64,000 nucleotides of DNA from Mucor racemosus (Eukaryota > Mucoromycota > Mucoromycetes > Mucorales > Mucoraceae): contig JAPEHQ010000018.1 of NCBI GenBank assembly GCA_027405735.1, forward strand, positions 124,001 to 188,000. Reading direction: 5' to 3'. Below are positions 21,058 to 33,555 of this stretch, one piece after another. How positions within the stretch are numbered: position 1 is the stretch's first letter; each line of letters opens with the position of its first letter. A program made the translations under genes and the position numbers. The notes below the pieces were generated by a model. The model was not told the DNA's origin and ran no database searches. It saw only the letters and a list, made by a program, of their open reading frames with translations.

Positions 21058-21730
21058 TCTATATTAATAAAAGCAAGTGTAATTTAAAAACACATTCCAA
21101 TAAAAAAATGGAATGAAATTTTGAGAACGGCACAATGCTCATATACAAACCAGTTTGTGCCAATATGATCAACTCATTATGCTTACGACTAGATTTTATT
21201 ATTAGGCACAAATAGGGATAATGATATGCTTATGGGTAATTATACTATTATGCACACATGGGATTAATGTCATGCACACGGACAGAATCTATATTTCTGC
21301 GCATACAGGCTTTTCGTTGTGCTCGTGTGCAGTTTTTTTTTTTGTCCTGCCATGTGCATCTTATCACCTTTTTAGCCATATTCAGTGGGCACAACAGTGC
21401 AGGCTGATTTATCGAAAGGTGAATCGTATAAAATTAATCAAATGAAAAAGTACCCTTTCATTATGAGCTTATAGAGGGGGTTTATATACTAATTGAATGA
21501 GTGTATTAAATGTGAGTGATAATATAATTAGAATGAGCATTTGGATATTGTGTGGATATATTGGAATCATGCTTCTATGATTCAATAGTAGCATGATGAT
21601 AGACGCATGGAATATGACCTTGCTTGACTCGCATGTTGAACATCATGGTTTGACAGATGTTCTAAATTGGTAATTCGGTAATTCCTAATTCTGATAGATC
21701 ACAGGCTATAGTGCGCAGCTCACCTACTAG
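21058..21730 (+). mobile_element. Candidate non-autonomous Helitron-like element
   Basis: The 5' end TCTATATTAATAAAAGC follows an A, and the 3' end GTGCGCAGCTCACCTACTAG finishes in CTAG after a short imperfect hairpin (GTG...CAC). Both ends resemble Helitron termini. The base after CTAG is G rather than the expected T, and there is no coding capacity. The call rests on terminal pattern only. Confidence 0.3.
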
Positions 21731-21809
21731 GCATAATAAAATTATCTTGTGCAGCACAGGTCGACCGTAGTGAGATATTATCTTGTATACCACTACCAAC
21801 TATCAAAGT

Positions 21810-22507
21810 TGCAGTGGAATTACATACTAAAAACGCTTGATAATAATAAAATAACCTAAATTCCAAGTGTCGCTCATAAAATATGATGCCACTTGAAATG
21901 TGAACGACAAAACGCTTCAATTGAATACAATAACAAACGCATGCTAAAAATATGAAATACCTTTTTGAACCATACTTGTCGTATAGATGATAGCACTCTT
22001 GATCATGGCGCAATCAATTACACAAATGACATATATATCAAAACAGTATTCTATCCAAATCAATAATAATAATAAACAAAGATATCGATTTAGTCAACTA
22101 CACATATATATTGAAGTTGCACTATTAATATAAATACGATTAAAGCATATAAAAATTACCTCTTAATTCAAGATTACATAAAATAGATATAACAATAATA
22201 AACAACCATTTCCTAAAAGGTTGGTATTGTTAAACTCAATATCAATCCCTTATGGCCAATGCTCTGCATGATTTACCCCTTAAAATATTAAATCAATAAC
22301 AATGTACTCAAAACTAGAAGATTATCAAATATAAATCCATTCAAGTCTGATGGTATCCAAGTTCTCCAAATCACTATAAATACCCTCATATTTTTCAATT
22401 ATTTTAAATCTTAATAAATCTTTTGTAATAGCTGATTATAATTGTATTTCTATCGCTTTCATTTTTATATTTTTTTATTTTAGTAAACAACGTCGTTATT
22501 TGCTGCA
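21810..22507 (+). mobile_element. Solo LTR, diverged relative of the chromovirus LTR
   Basis: 698 bp aligning end to end with the 727-bp LTRs (starts TGCAGTGGAATTAC, ends TTTGCTGCA) with many substitutions and small deletions. The flanks AAAGT and TGTTG do not form a target duplication, suggesting an old insertion or recombination between elements. Confidence 0.85.
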
Positions 22508-22869
22508 TGTTGCATCCACAGATCTGTGTGCATTCCTTGGTTAAGATTACGACACAGTTTTATATGTTAAGTTCTACATTGCTGTGTATTATGTTATAAC
22601 GCTCAGTTTATACTGTACGTATTGAGAAATGTGGGACTAGTATGTGTCATCTAGACTTGATTGTCTATTTATATATATACAAATAAACAATTTAATAGAT
22701 TAATCATATAATTAGAGAATGTGAATATAAAAGAAGATGTTTCAATCTTATAATAAAGTTTTTTAGTTTCAGTGTGCTCTTTCATTTTATAACAGTTTTC
22801 CTTTATTTTTAATAAATGATTTAGTACATATTTTAGCTTTAAGATTGATATAATCTCCTGGCGTAACAC
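22508..22869. other. Gene-free interval
   Basis: AT-rich; nothing recognised. Confidence 0.5.
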
Positions 22870-23390
22870 TGCAGCAGGTACGTTTTATTATTAAAACGTG
22901 TTATTATAGCTTAATTTTTTGTAGAATATGAAGCCTCATAGTTTTTAATTTTTAACAGTGAAATACGCGTAAAAAATCTGAAACATTAGCACTGAAAAAT
23001 TAATACCACCTGCAAAAAGTAGGATATTTTTGAATACTCAGTTTTATATTAAAGCTGAACATCTTAGGTATATTGGCATATAATTTTTTCCTGCTGTTAT
23101 TTAATGAAAAAAAAAGTAGAGCAGGAATGAAAAGTGAGACCCATTTTTCAAGGAAAAAGCAGTAAACTTTACCTGTTTTTGAGTCTTTTGTGAGATAAAG
23201 AATGAATTTAAAAACAGATAGCATAATGTAATAAATTTACATCTATTTAGCGGTGATAAGGTATAATATTCTAAAAGTCGTTTAGTATGGGCTTAGTCAT
23301 GAAAAAGATGGCAAGCTCTGATTTTGAAGATTAGCAACTTTAAAAATTACCATTTCCATCATAGAGTAATTTTTAATGCTCTTGGAGTTT
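22870..23390 (-). repeat. R1 dispersed repeat, copy 1 (partial, inverted)
   Basis: The minus strand matches the left third of the R1 copy at 57395-58991, e.g. the stretches TTTTTCCTTGAAAAATGGG and TCAGTGCTAATGTTTCAG. Similarity stops near 22870. Confidence 0.75.
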
Positions 23391-23639
23391 TCAGTTATAT
23401 ATTCCCCAGTATGAATTTTAGTACTATAGTTATGCATTTAATATCAGAAACGATGCATAAATTGTTCTTACAGAATAATAATTAGAAACCATAGCCTAAT
23501 GGTTTCTGGTATTCTTTTTATATAGTCTAATAACAAAGACCTAGTTTTCCATGATATATATAATTACTGTAGTTTATTTATTTTTTTGCAGCTGGAAATA
23601 ATTATTCATGTACAGAAATATCAATGTTTATAATTCTTA

Positions 23640-24130
23640 GCAACGGCGCATTCACTATGGAATACTGATCCTTATTCTTCCTCGTCAAAATCTTGGAATA
23701 TTCATAAAACTATTGGAGTCTCGTACTCATAACGTCCATCGTGATTTGAACGCTTTGCAAGAGATTGAATCAGATAAAATATCCAAATCTAAAGGTTTAT
23801 AGAAATCATAGAAAACATCTCCGAGCTGCATCCCCAGTTGAAGATGCTTCTTTTCCTAAAAAAAAAAAAAGAAAAACAAATGGTTCGTAAAAGCTACTAT
23901 AACAACCCATATCATGAACATTCTTGTCAACGTACATGAAATCTTTGTGGTTATTGCTTATAAGATGATATGGTCTCATGGCCATAATTGTTCAGAAGAT
24001 TATAAATATCGCCATTTACGTAAAGAAAAAGTCAAGAATTTTCAAAACAATGATCGCAACAACTATACAAGTAAGATTACTGTTGGACAAAATTCTATTA
24101 CTGCTTTGCATATCTACATGTCGAGATAAT
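23640..24130 (+). pseudogene. Decayed gag-like fragment
   Basis: Short coding-like pieces in different frames: PRQNLGIFIKLLESRTHNV near 23678, then a Lys-rich stretch, then CGYC followed after a frame change by WSHGHNC and EDYKYRHLRKEK near 23975-24040. The Cys/His pattern resembles the CSWC...WFHGHTC knuckle of the chromovirus Gag at 12.99 kb. Probably a relic of another Gypsy element; identity is tentative. Confidence 0.35.
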
Positions 24131-27100
24131 TTTATTACATATGTTTGGTTTTTTTAAATAAAATAAAGATCATAATGCTACAGAAACTAGTATTAGAAAC
24201 TCAAAGATGCACACCAATCTCGAATCGAAAATTTGTATATAGCTATGATGTAAGCAGTAAATAATTGTATTTGCTATTCTTTTGTGTATAATGGCATACA
24301 AGTGCAAAATATATGTCACCATGAACACTTTTTATCAATTCATATTCTCATTTATCGTATTTTATAGTACTAGAAAAAAAAATACTGGCACTATAAAGTT
24401 CAATCAAATAATTTTTCAATCTCATGCTCCCCGACTCTACCCATCCAAAATTGATATAATACGCATATCTAGGATAATAAAAAAACTCGTATTTCATCTC
24501 GATAGTATATCAAATGCTATAAAATTGTTCTTTTTTTCAAATATATGTTTTCAAACTGTAGAGAAATTTTTTTAGAAATCATGTTGGCTACCAGTGTTGC
24601 CCAAAAAAAGCTTGTGCATGCGCAATCTTTCATGGAAGAAGCGGCAGAGATGTTATCCAAAAGAAAAAAGGGTGATAAACCGGAAATTAAGGGACATCAG
24701 TAATAGTCATCTGATTAATAATAGATGATTTTTACCAAATTTGTTAATGATAATCACTCACATCTCATCTAATAATTCAGTCTTATCAGTTAGTAGTTAG
24801 TGCTGTCTAGAAACTCACTATGTAAGATCTTGAAAACAAGTGTGCGTATGGATAAATGTATTTACTATTTCATTAGAGTCTGCAGCTGATGGTTTGACAA
24901 AACTCAGATATATCGTTATCTCTAAACACTAAACGACCCTTAAAGAAAAAGCCATGCGAGATAATGATTCATAAATTTTATTTTCAGAATTTAGAAAATT
25001 CATGTAACAAATGAATATCTTGGCATGAATTAGGTGGAGTAGTATAAAGTGAAAAGGATGCAGTTATATTGTTGTGCTTCAATATATAAGCGTTGTTCTT
25101 TGTATGCTTCATTGAAAAGTGCGTTCAAGCCATATTGAATGGCTACGCAAATGTTGAAGCTTTGACATGCATTAATGAAAAAAAAAAGGAACCTTCTTTT
25201 AGACATTTTGCTGTCAATCGTAAACCTTAAAGAATAATATTAAATTAAACATGATCTTATCACTGACATGCCGTACATTTGATTCCAAGGACGAATAATT
25301 TACCCTTATGAAATATCTTTTTGATTGATCATGAGCTACTAATTTCCGTATGCAATTCTTATCTCTGATAAATTGAGATATTCCTTCCGGTTTTATTGAC
25401 CGCTCCTTTTCTTATCTGGAGTAGTACCCCCTCCCCCCCTCTTCCTCCCCCTTTCACCTCAAACAAAACTTCCGCAATGAACGGCGACACAACGAAAAGA
25501 AAAGCACCAATTGGACACAATAGGGGCTCTATCAAGACCAGCAATAATTGCCTCTTTCGTTAATGTTTTACAGCAATTATCATTAAAATAATCATAATCC
25601 CGCAAACATGTAAAAGGTTAATTATTAAGAGACAGGATTGTGGCGATTAAAATATCGTTTTTTTTATTAATTTATACAGAATACAGCCAAAGAAATAATA
25701 AGCTATTTAAATCGAATTGAATTTTCAAGTTACACATGTGGGTATTTCTTTTTCTTTTTCACCGATCAACGTTAGATCAATATATACAATATATAACTTT
25801 TCCGAGTTTTTACATTGAAAACGTCGGGTTTTTTTAAATTTTTCATAGAACAATATATCATCCCATTAACAGGTAATAATAATAATAATAAAAAGAGTGT
25901 AGACTGATTCAATTCAGAATACACAAAATTAAACCTTATTTAATCATAATTATTACAGATCAAAGCAGAAAGACGGTTGCATTTCTGTAATTTATAAACG
26001 GTATAAATGTAGGTTGTACACCTCAATTAATGTATTTTATTGAGCAGTTACACTGTAATATATTATAGCCATACAGTGTCGTTTAGAATGTACGAAAAAT
26101 ATACCAATTTTTTGATTTCAATGCCAGCCACCTGTCAAAACCTTGTCATTCATTTAGTTGCTATAGTAATTGTTGTACCTGGGTTGCTAGGGTCGTTGTA
26201 ATAGCTAGATCAATTATATTTTCATCGGCCTATAATTTTTTTTTATACCAAAATCGATATTAAATGCCTTAAATTCCCATAATATAATATGTAGATCAAT
26301 TTATTATTGAAATATCATGTGCAGATCAATGGAAGAAGGGCAAGAAAGTTATATATTTATACCATGGACCAATGTTAAAAAGAGGGGATTGAAAAATAAG
26401 GGATAAAAGAAGCTATAATGATTCTTTATATATAATCGAAAATTTATGATTATCGAATTTTCTTTTCCATGTTATCAAATTAGAGTTATATGTAATTAAT
26501 TGTCATGCTTTTATTGTGGGGGAAACGTGTACATATTGAGGGGAGAAACAAAAGGAGTAAAACTAAAGATTCCCTGGTAAATGAATCGGGCATGTAAATC
26601 AATACATTGATCCATGTTTCATTCCATCTAGGTCTCACTAGATACCAAAATCAAAGTTTGTAACATGCGAACATATTCTTGGCAAAAAAAAAAAAATACA
26701 TTTGGTATTTTCAGCACATTACATGTGATACGATTTATATCTTTATGCGCAACGATGTCATATATACGATACACCTTTATTGTGCGGTATATAATATATA
26801 TATATATATAGCTTCAAGAATTTTGAGATTCAGTTTTGTTGAGCTACTGTCTCCGTTGTAATTTTAAAACAAGTAAAAAAAAATATTACTAGATATAGGA
26901 AAAGGATTTGTTATCTTTTCTTTCCCTGTTTTCCCTCGAAAAAGATTTTATGTAAACTCAAAACTGATGAACTGAGATAAATGAGAATAATATATATTCT
27001 GATTTCTCCATTTAGACTGTGGGAAAAGTATCGTTCTATGACTCTATCATGTTGTACAAAGATCTTGTTAATTGAAGTTAATCTTGAAAAAAAATTTAAA

Positions 27101-27457
27101 CTGTGGGAATTTTGCATCTAGATTTGGATTATTTTTACCATTTATATACAATAACGCTTGATCGTTGCCATAGAAACAAAACAACTGTCAATTAAATATT
27201 TTTGACATTTCGTAAACTGATTTTAATCGTTCAAATCACTGTATGGAAATCTGATTTTTTCTACGGTTTCTATATATACTCTCAAGTTTTTGACTCGGAG
27301 CAAAATCAATAACTTTTTTGTATATTTACGGTATCCTTGTACACATCAACTGAAATTATAAAAATATCGCCGCATCAAAATGGGTCTTGAATCATGATTT
27401 TATATTTTATCTTGATTTGGTTTCATACTACTTTAGAACCATTTTTAAAATTGATAG
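24131..27457. other. Gene-free AT-rich interval
   Basis: No gene or RNA was recognised. There is a C-rich patch at about 25428-25453, an (AAT)n run at about 25877-25890 and (TA)n near 26791-26810. Confidence 0.5.
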
Positions 27458-27493
27458 AAAAAAAAAAAAAAAAAAAAAAAAAACTATATAAAG
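27458..27493 (+). promoter_or_regulatory. Poly(dA) tract and TATA box of the amino-acid transporter gene
   Basis: An A26 run at 27458-27483 directly precedes TATATAAAG at 27485-27493, 72 bp before the ATG. Such poly(dA) runs tend to exclude nucleosomes at fungal promoters. Confidence 0.5.
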
Positions 27494-27564
27494 ACCTGAA
27501 AAATATTTGTTTGCAAAAAAAAAATCAGATCGAATTTTTTATTTTATAATTTTCAACAAATTTT

Positions 27565-28890
27565 ATGCCTATCCAAGAAGCCGAAAAGTATCCATCCGCA
27601 AGCCCAAGTTACGCTGGTAGCTTCAAAGTTGAAGAAACTGTCATTGATGACTACACGGGAGATGACAATCAATCAGTTACTAATGAATTTGGACATGGCA
27701 ATGGCTCTTTCTTGACTGCCTATTGGAATGTAACATGTGTTGTTGCAGGAACTGGTACTCTTGGTCTTCCTCATGCATTTGCTCTTGGAGGTTGGTTAGG
27801 TATCCTCATTATGATTCTTTCATATGTAATGGCCATGTACTCTGGTGTTATTTTGATTCGTTGTTTGTATGCTAAACCTGGACATCGTCTTCATGATTAT
27901 AAAGCAATTGGCAGTGCTGCATTTGGCTGGCCCGGTTATGTAGTTGCTTCTTTCCTTCATTGGCTCAACCTTTTCGGTTGTCCTTCTCTTTATTTGGTTC
28001 TTGCAAGTAGTAATTTGAATTATTTACTTCGTAATACAAGTGCTGCTCTTGATGGAACAGCATGGACTTGCATCATTGGTGCTATTCTCTTGATCCCTTC
28101 TTTGGTTGCAAAGACCTTGAAAGAAATTACTGCTCTTGCTGCTGTTGGTGCTGTTTGTACTGTAATTGCTGTCTTTATTGTGTTGATTGAATCTCCCATT
28201 GAACACAGCCATAACCCTAATCCTGTCGTTACTGATTCTGTCATCTGGACTGGTTTCCCTTCTGCTCTTGCTACTATTGCTTTCTCTTATGGTGGTAATA
28301 ATACTTATCCTCATGTTGAGCATGCTCTCAAGAAACCTCATCAATGGAAATGGGCCGTCATGGCTGGTTTGAGTACTTGTACTTGCTTGTATTTCTTGAC
28401 CGCTATTCCTGGTTATTATGCTTATGGTCGTGGCACTGCATCTCCCATTTACAACTCTTTGACCAATGAAGTCGCTAAAATGGTTGCAATGATTGTTATG
28501 ACTATTCATGTGATTCTCGCTATTCCTATTTATACCACTTCTTTCTCTCTTGAATTTGAGAAATGGTCCAACTTTACTGATGAAAGACTTGGCAAATTCA
28601 AAGCTTGGGTTGCTCGTGCTATTATTCGTACCTGTACTATGGGTGTTTTGGTTGTTTTGGCCATCTTTGTCCCCTACTTTGATGACTTTATGAGTCTCAT
28701 TGGTGCTCTTTCCAACTGTGGTCTTGTCTTCCTTTTGCCAATCTTGTGTTATCTCAAGCTAACTGGTATTCGCTCAAAGCCTTGGTACGAACTCGCCTTT
28801 TGTGCTTTAACTCTTTTCTTGGGTATCATTGGTTGCGTATTTGGTACTATTGATGCCATCAAATCACTCATTCATGATTTTACTCAATAA
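27565..28890 (+). CDS. Amino-acid transporter, AAAP (auxin/amino acid permease, Avt-like) family
   Basis: A single exon of 441 residues. The polar N-terminus of about 47 residues is followed by eleven hydrophobic segments. The first membrane segment has the family pattern AGTGTLGLPHAFALGGW (TM1 with unwound GTGxLxLP), and AFSYGGNNTYPHVE lies near the middle, both typical of AAAP carriers. These proteins move neutral or aromatic amino acids across the vacuolar or plasma membrane with protons. Codon use is even and free of AT bias compared with flanking DNA, suggesting good expression. Substrate and membrane cannot be told from sequence. Confidence 0.88.
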   Translation: MPIQEAEKYPSASPSYAGSFKVEETVIDDYTGDDNQSVTNEFGHGNGSFLTAYWNVTCVVAGTGTLGLPHAFALGGWLGILIMILSYVMAMYSGVILIRCLYAKPGHRLHDYKAIGSAAFGWPGYVVASFLHWLNLFGCPSLYLVLASSNLNYLLRNTSAALDGTAWTCIIGAILLIPSLVAKTLKEITALAAVGAVCTVIAVFIVLIESPIEHSHNPNPVVTDSVIWTGFPSALATIAFSYGGNNTYPHVEHALKKPHQWKWAVMAGLSTCTCLYFLTAIPGYYAYGRGTASPIYNSLTNEVAKMVAMIVMTIHVILAIPIYTTSFSLEFEKWSNFTDERLGKFKAWVARAIIRTCTMGVLVVLAIFVPYFDDFMSLIGALSNCGLVFLLPILCYLKLTGIRSKPWYELAFCALTLFLGIIGCVFGTIDAIKSLIHDFTQ

Positions 28891-31800
28891 TTCTCTATAC
28901 CGTTTTTTTTCTCTCTTAACTCATATTGTACTTTTAATTTCTCTTTCCCTTGTATATATCTTTTGAATAATAAACTATTCCTTATTCTACTAAATAATCT
29001 TTATATATACCTTGATTTGATTTCAAGGATAAATCTAGTATCATTTGTTTATTTCAAAAAATAGACACTGCACATCTCCGGCTTACAATGTAAATCCTCC
29101 CCTTCTAGATTTTCTTGGTGGCCAATTTCTTTACAATCCTTGCATGTCGGCTACGGTCTCTCCCCTAAGTCAATAATGATTGTAAAAAATAAACTGCCTT
29201 TCAAAGATTTTATACTTTATACCTGACTCTCTGCTCGTCTTTACTGCTTGAATTTTATTTAAAATTAAGGATCTGTATATTATCGATTGTTGCAGATGAT
29301 GGGATGTAGAAAATAAGAAGAAAAAAAAGAGAGGATAAAAAGCCGCCTTTACGTGTGGAGGCGATATACAATATGAGATTTTTAATACATCAATCGGTAC
29401 TTGCCGGGTATCCAAGCAGTCGATGTATGATAAATATCTTACAACTATGTACTGGTTCTATGTAATTGCTAGCATTTGTTTCCATCTGTTGCAATTTTTA
29501 TCATTACCAAAGTTCAGGGTTTAAATTAAGAAAAAGAAGAAGATGATGATGAATCAGAAATACATTGCTTGATTGAATCTACATACTTATCTCAAATCAA
29601 ATTCATTTTAGTGTGAATTTGACACTGACTTTATCTAAAATCACATTCTCATTTCAAACAAATTTTTATCTTTATTTTGTCTAAATTTTATTTCTGTTTT
29701 GTTCAAAAAAATAATAATAAAAACGTCTAAATTTCAAGTGTAAAGCCTGTGTTGACATGATTCAAAAGTTTCGAATGTGATAAATTAATGAAATAAATCC
29801 GATTAAGGTTCATTTGACAGCTGCACATGACCTAAATGAAAGGTTAAATATTTTTTCCAAGGCTTTCACACAAACATAACCAATGTTGTTATTCTCTGAA
29901 AACTCCAATGAGGCGGCGCTATTTACGGCGTCGGGTCAGTGATCACTACCTGATCGCTAAAAAGGATGAATGGTCGAAAGGAATTTAACATGTGCCTCAA
30001 AAGCAAAAACCATTCTCAGCTAATTTGTATCGAAAAAAGAAGCCGATAGAAACTACGCCGTTATCTTTTTTTTTCCTTTTAAATTAGTAATACGAACATA
30101 GATCACGAGTTCTAAAGCAAACGTCAAGTTACATACATAATCAGGGTGCAGTATCTGTAATTGACATCCGATTACACATAGAAATTATTGTAGTAGTAAT
30201 AGACATTTCGGAACGCAATTTTCCGAAGCTAATCTTACATATCTCACACAAAATGTCATAGAAAATACGAAAATTTGAAATATAAAAAAAATATTGTCGT
30301 AGAGCTTGTGTTCTTTAGCTCAGTCGACCATTCATACAAACCTCTAGCTATCTAGTACAACCTTTGAAACTTTTTAAATCTCCAAATGATCAAATTTGAT
30401 ATGACAAACGTATTTGCTTTAGGTGTGTTAAATGCTGTTTTCGAATCAGTATGTATACTTATACTTGTGCAAATGCATTCCTCGTATTCTACTCTTATTG
30501 ACCAACTTGCTATCCATCAGAAAGTGTCGATTTCACTTGTTCAGATTCTTCCAGATTCCGTATTTGATTAATTACTGACACTTGGCCAACTTTGTCACAC
30601 CATATAAATAGGCGCTTGAATACATGTTTTAAATGAAATATTGACATCTTTAGATATAGAATGATCAGATCTATGAATTGAAATACATGAAGCTCTCAAT
30701 ATTATAGTAGAAGAGTCATCAATTGAATGTAAATTCATCAAAATTACCTAAAAAATAACAATTTAAAGAATTTTTTTAGGTACTTCCAGGAGGTTTCTAA
30801 AGTGGAAATCGAGCCAAAACAATTTTTAAAATCATATATTTTATTGCTAGATTTTTATTTTTGGTTTTTGAGGTGATAAAAAATGCATCAAAAATGGACC
30901 TCCCAACCCTTGCTACTACAAGGGATTTTTCGTAAATTTTACAAAATCCAATTTTAAACCCCAAAAACGCAATTTTCTACTATGGTGTTTATAAGTTCAA
31001 ATCAACCAAATTTTTTCTAAAATTCATATCCAAGTCTTTATTTGAGTACTGAGTATGAAAAAAACTGACTTTTCCTCGTAAAACGTGTTTTTCTATTTTT
31101 CAAATTTGTGCAAATTTATTGATGTGAAACTTTAAAGTTAAATACATAGTTGGAAGCATCATTAAATTTTGTACAAAAAAGTATTAATAAGCATTTCAAT
31201 ATGTCTTAATAATTTTGGGAGAAATTCGCCGAAATGTAATCTCGAAATCCAAAAAGTGGTTTTTTTTTCAAATAATGCAAACAGGAATAGCGTCGGTGGT
31301 TGAAATATTTTGCGGTTGTGGTAGGAGGGAAAAAGCATTTGTAGGCTCAGAAATATCTGTTTTTAGTATAAATGAAGGCTTTAAACGATTTGTTTGAAAG
31401 CTCTGCATACGATATTTACTTTTAGAGTAAATATCGACGTGTGAATTATGCAAATTTATTTATTTTTTACTGAAAAATAACTCAATACTATGAATATTAG
31501 ACAGTTGTTTCATTTTGGTGTCGTCGAGGGATTTCAACTTGAAATTATACTTGATTTGTAGAAATAGCTTGTGTTGAACTTTGAAAAAGTTAATTACAGG
31601 ATAAGAAAATATTAAACTGAGCCCACTGCAAATGCAATAATATATAAATAAGTATCAAACACAAGACGAAATGTATTTTTTTTTTTTGTTGGGAAATTTT
31701 GATGAAAGATTATGAATTGAATATTGATTTGTGTAAAATACCTCTGGAAATTGAAGATCAATTTTAATACAAAATGTGAATATATAATTACATACGTAAC

Positions 31801-32455
31801 ACAATGAATGTCTAAACTAAAGATTGGCCTAAACGAGAGGAAAAAGGAAGAATAAATTAAGCCCATTAATAATGATAAATATAGCATATATCTGGGGTTA
31901 ATGCAACATATCAGCCAGTTAAGGTTTAATGAAAACAGTAGAAAACTCTCAGCCGGGTCGGTTATATTTATACTCGGTTTTGAAAAGATGATATTTTGTA
32001 GGTTGTAAAAAATTGAAGCTTGTGATTTCACACATTTTATTTGTATTGATTCACACATCATTATTATCTCGGGATAGAAATATCATTTAAAGCTAAAATG
32101 CCTTCCTTGGTCCTATCACTCCTTTCCATATGTTTCAAATCCAACATTTAAACTGTTGGAAAAAGCTCAGTCAACTGCTATTATTTTCTTTTGAGAAAGT
32201 AGTAATAGAATGACTAAAATAAACAAATATTTCGTTGCACTGTACCTGGATCACATCAATAAAAGCTGACAAAATGAAAACGTTTAACCAATTAGTTTAC
32301 CCACAACCAACATCTTATCAGTCACGTAAAACTCTTGAGTCAGCATTTTCTCTTGATAGTGAAAATTTAAAACAACCAAGAATCCCAAATGCATTTTTGT
32401 TTCTCTCTCTTGTTTCCTCCATAATTCATTTAATTGGAAAAAAATAAAATAAAAA
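28891..32455. other. Long gene-free interval
   Basis: About 3.5 kb with no gene supported. An open frame of 149 codons on the minus strand (31612-32061) is hydrophobic and AT-rich and looks like chance. The block 30770-31460 has long T/A runs and the texture of a dispersed repeat but no partner in the window. Confidence 0.5.
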
Positions 32456-33555
32456 ATGGCAGATATTACAAAAGAAACATTACCTCCTGTAGGTCATGCT
32501 GCTGCCGGTTCTGCCGGTGCTATGTTTGCATCCACTCTTGTATATCCTCTTGACATGTGAGTTTTAAAATTTATGAAAATGTCCTCGATAGAAAAATTAA
32601 CAGATTTATAAAATAAAATAAAAAGCATCAAGACAAGAATTCAAGTTCAAACAAAGAGTGAGAAATCCGACGATGATACCCAAGATCACTATGCATCCGC
32701 ATGGGATGGCATTACTCAAATTGTGAAAAAGGAAGGCATTTCGGGCCTTTATGCTGGACTCGGTTCATCCTTGATCGGTACTGCATCTACCAATTTCACA
32801 TACTTTTACTGTTATTCCTTAATAAGAGAGAATTACAACAAGAGATATAACCCTCGCGGAGGTACTTTATCTACTGCATTGGAACTTGTTCTCGGAGCAG
32901 CAGCAGGAGCATTAACAACATTAATTACTACACCTGTTTCTGTCATTACCACTCGTCAACAAACTTTACCACCAAGTGAAAGAGAAGGTGCTATTGCAAC
33001 TTGTAAGTCCATCATTGCAGAGGAAGGTATTCAAGGTTTATGGAGAGGCATTCAGCCTTCTCTTGTGCTTTGTGTAAATCCTGCTATTACATATGGTAGT
33101 TTTGAAAAGATCAAGCAAATTGTTCTCAAAGTGTTTCAATTGCAACTTACACCTGGTGTCAATTTCCTTGTTGGTGCTCTTTCAAAGACTTTGGCTACTG
33201 TTATTACTTATCCTTATATCATGGCTAAAGTCCGTCTTCAATGGAGACCATCCAAGGAACAAAGAGATAAGGTAGTTGCTTATAAGGGTTCTATTGATGT
33301 ACTTGCTCGCGTCCTCAAAACTGATGGTTTCTTTGGATGGTATAAGGTTTGTTGGATATGAAAAATTGCAAATGTGTTTCACATCAACTAAACAAATTGC
33401 ATTAATTTGATTTCACTTTTTAGGGTATGAGCACACAAATTACAAAGGCTGTTTTACAACAAGCTTTATTGTTCATGATGAAGGATATCTTCACCAACTA
33501 TACTGTCTTGGCTTATGCTCTTATTAAAGCATCTCAAAAAGCCAAGTCGGCATAA
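32456..33555 (+). CDS. Mitochondrial carrier family protein, peroxisomal adenine-nucleotide type (PMP47/ANT1-like)
   Basis: Three exons, 32456-32556, 32626-33346 and 33424-33555, encode 317 residues, the usual carrier size. Three tandem repeats of about 100 residues are visible, with signature elements YPLDIIKTRIQVQ in repeat 1 (split by intron 1), TTPVSVITTRQQ in repeat 2 and YPYIMAKVRLQ in repeat 3. The degenerate second motif (no acidic residue) and the overall pattern match peroxisomal carriers (PMP47, Ant1, SLC25A17), which exchange ATP or other nucleotides across the peroxisomal membrane. A mitochondrial location is the alternative. Splice phases agree throughout. Confidence 0.83.

Noticed and set aside
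23000..23224. 74-codon minus-strand frame
   Set aside because: Falls in the R1 dispersed repeat; other R1 copies do not keep the frame.
31612..32061. 149-codon hydrophobic minus-strand frame
   Set aside because: Composition matches AT-rich background translation (Ile/Phe/Leu/Tyr); no conserved motif or splice context.
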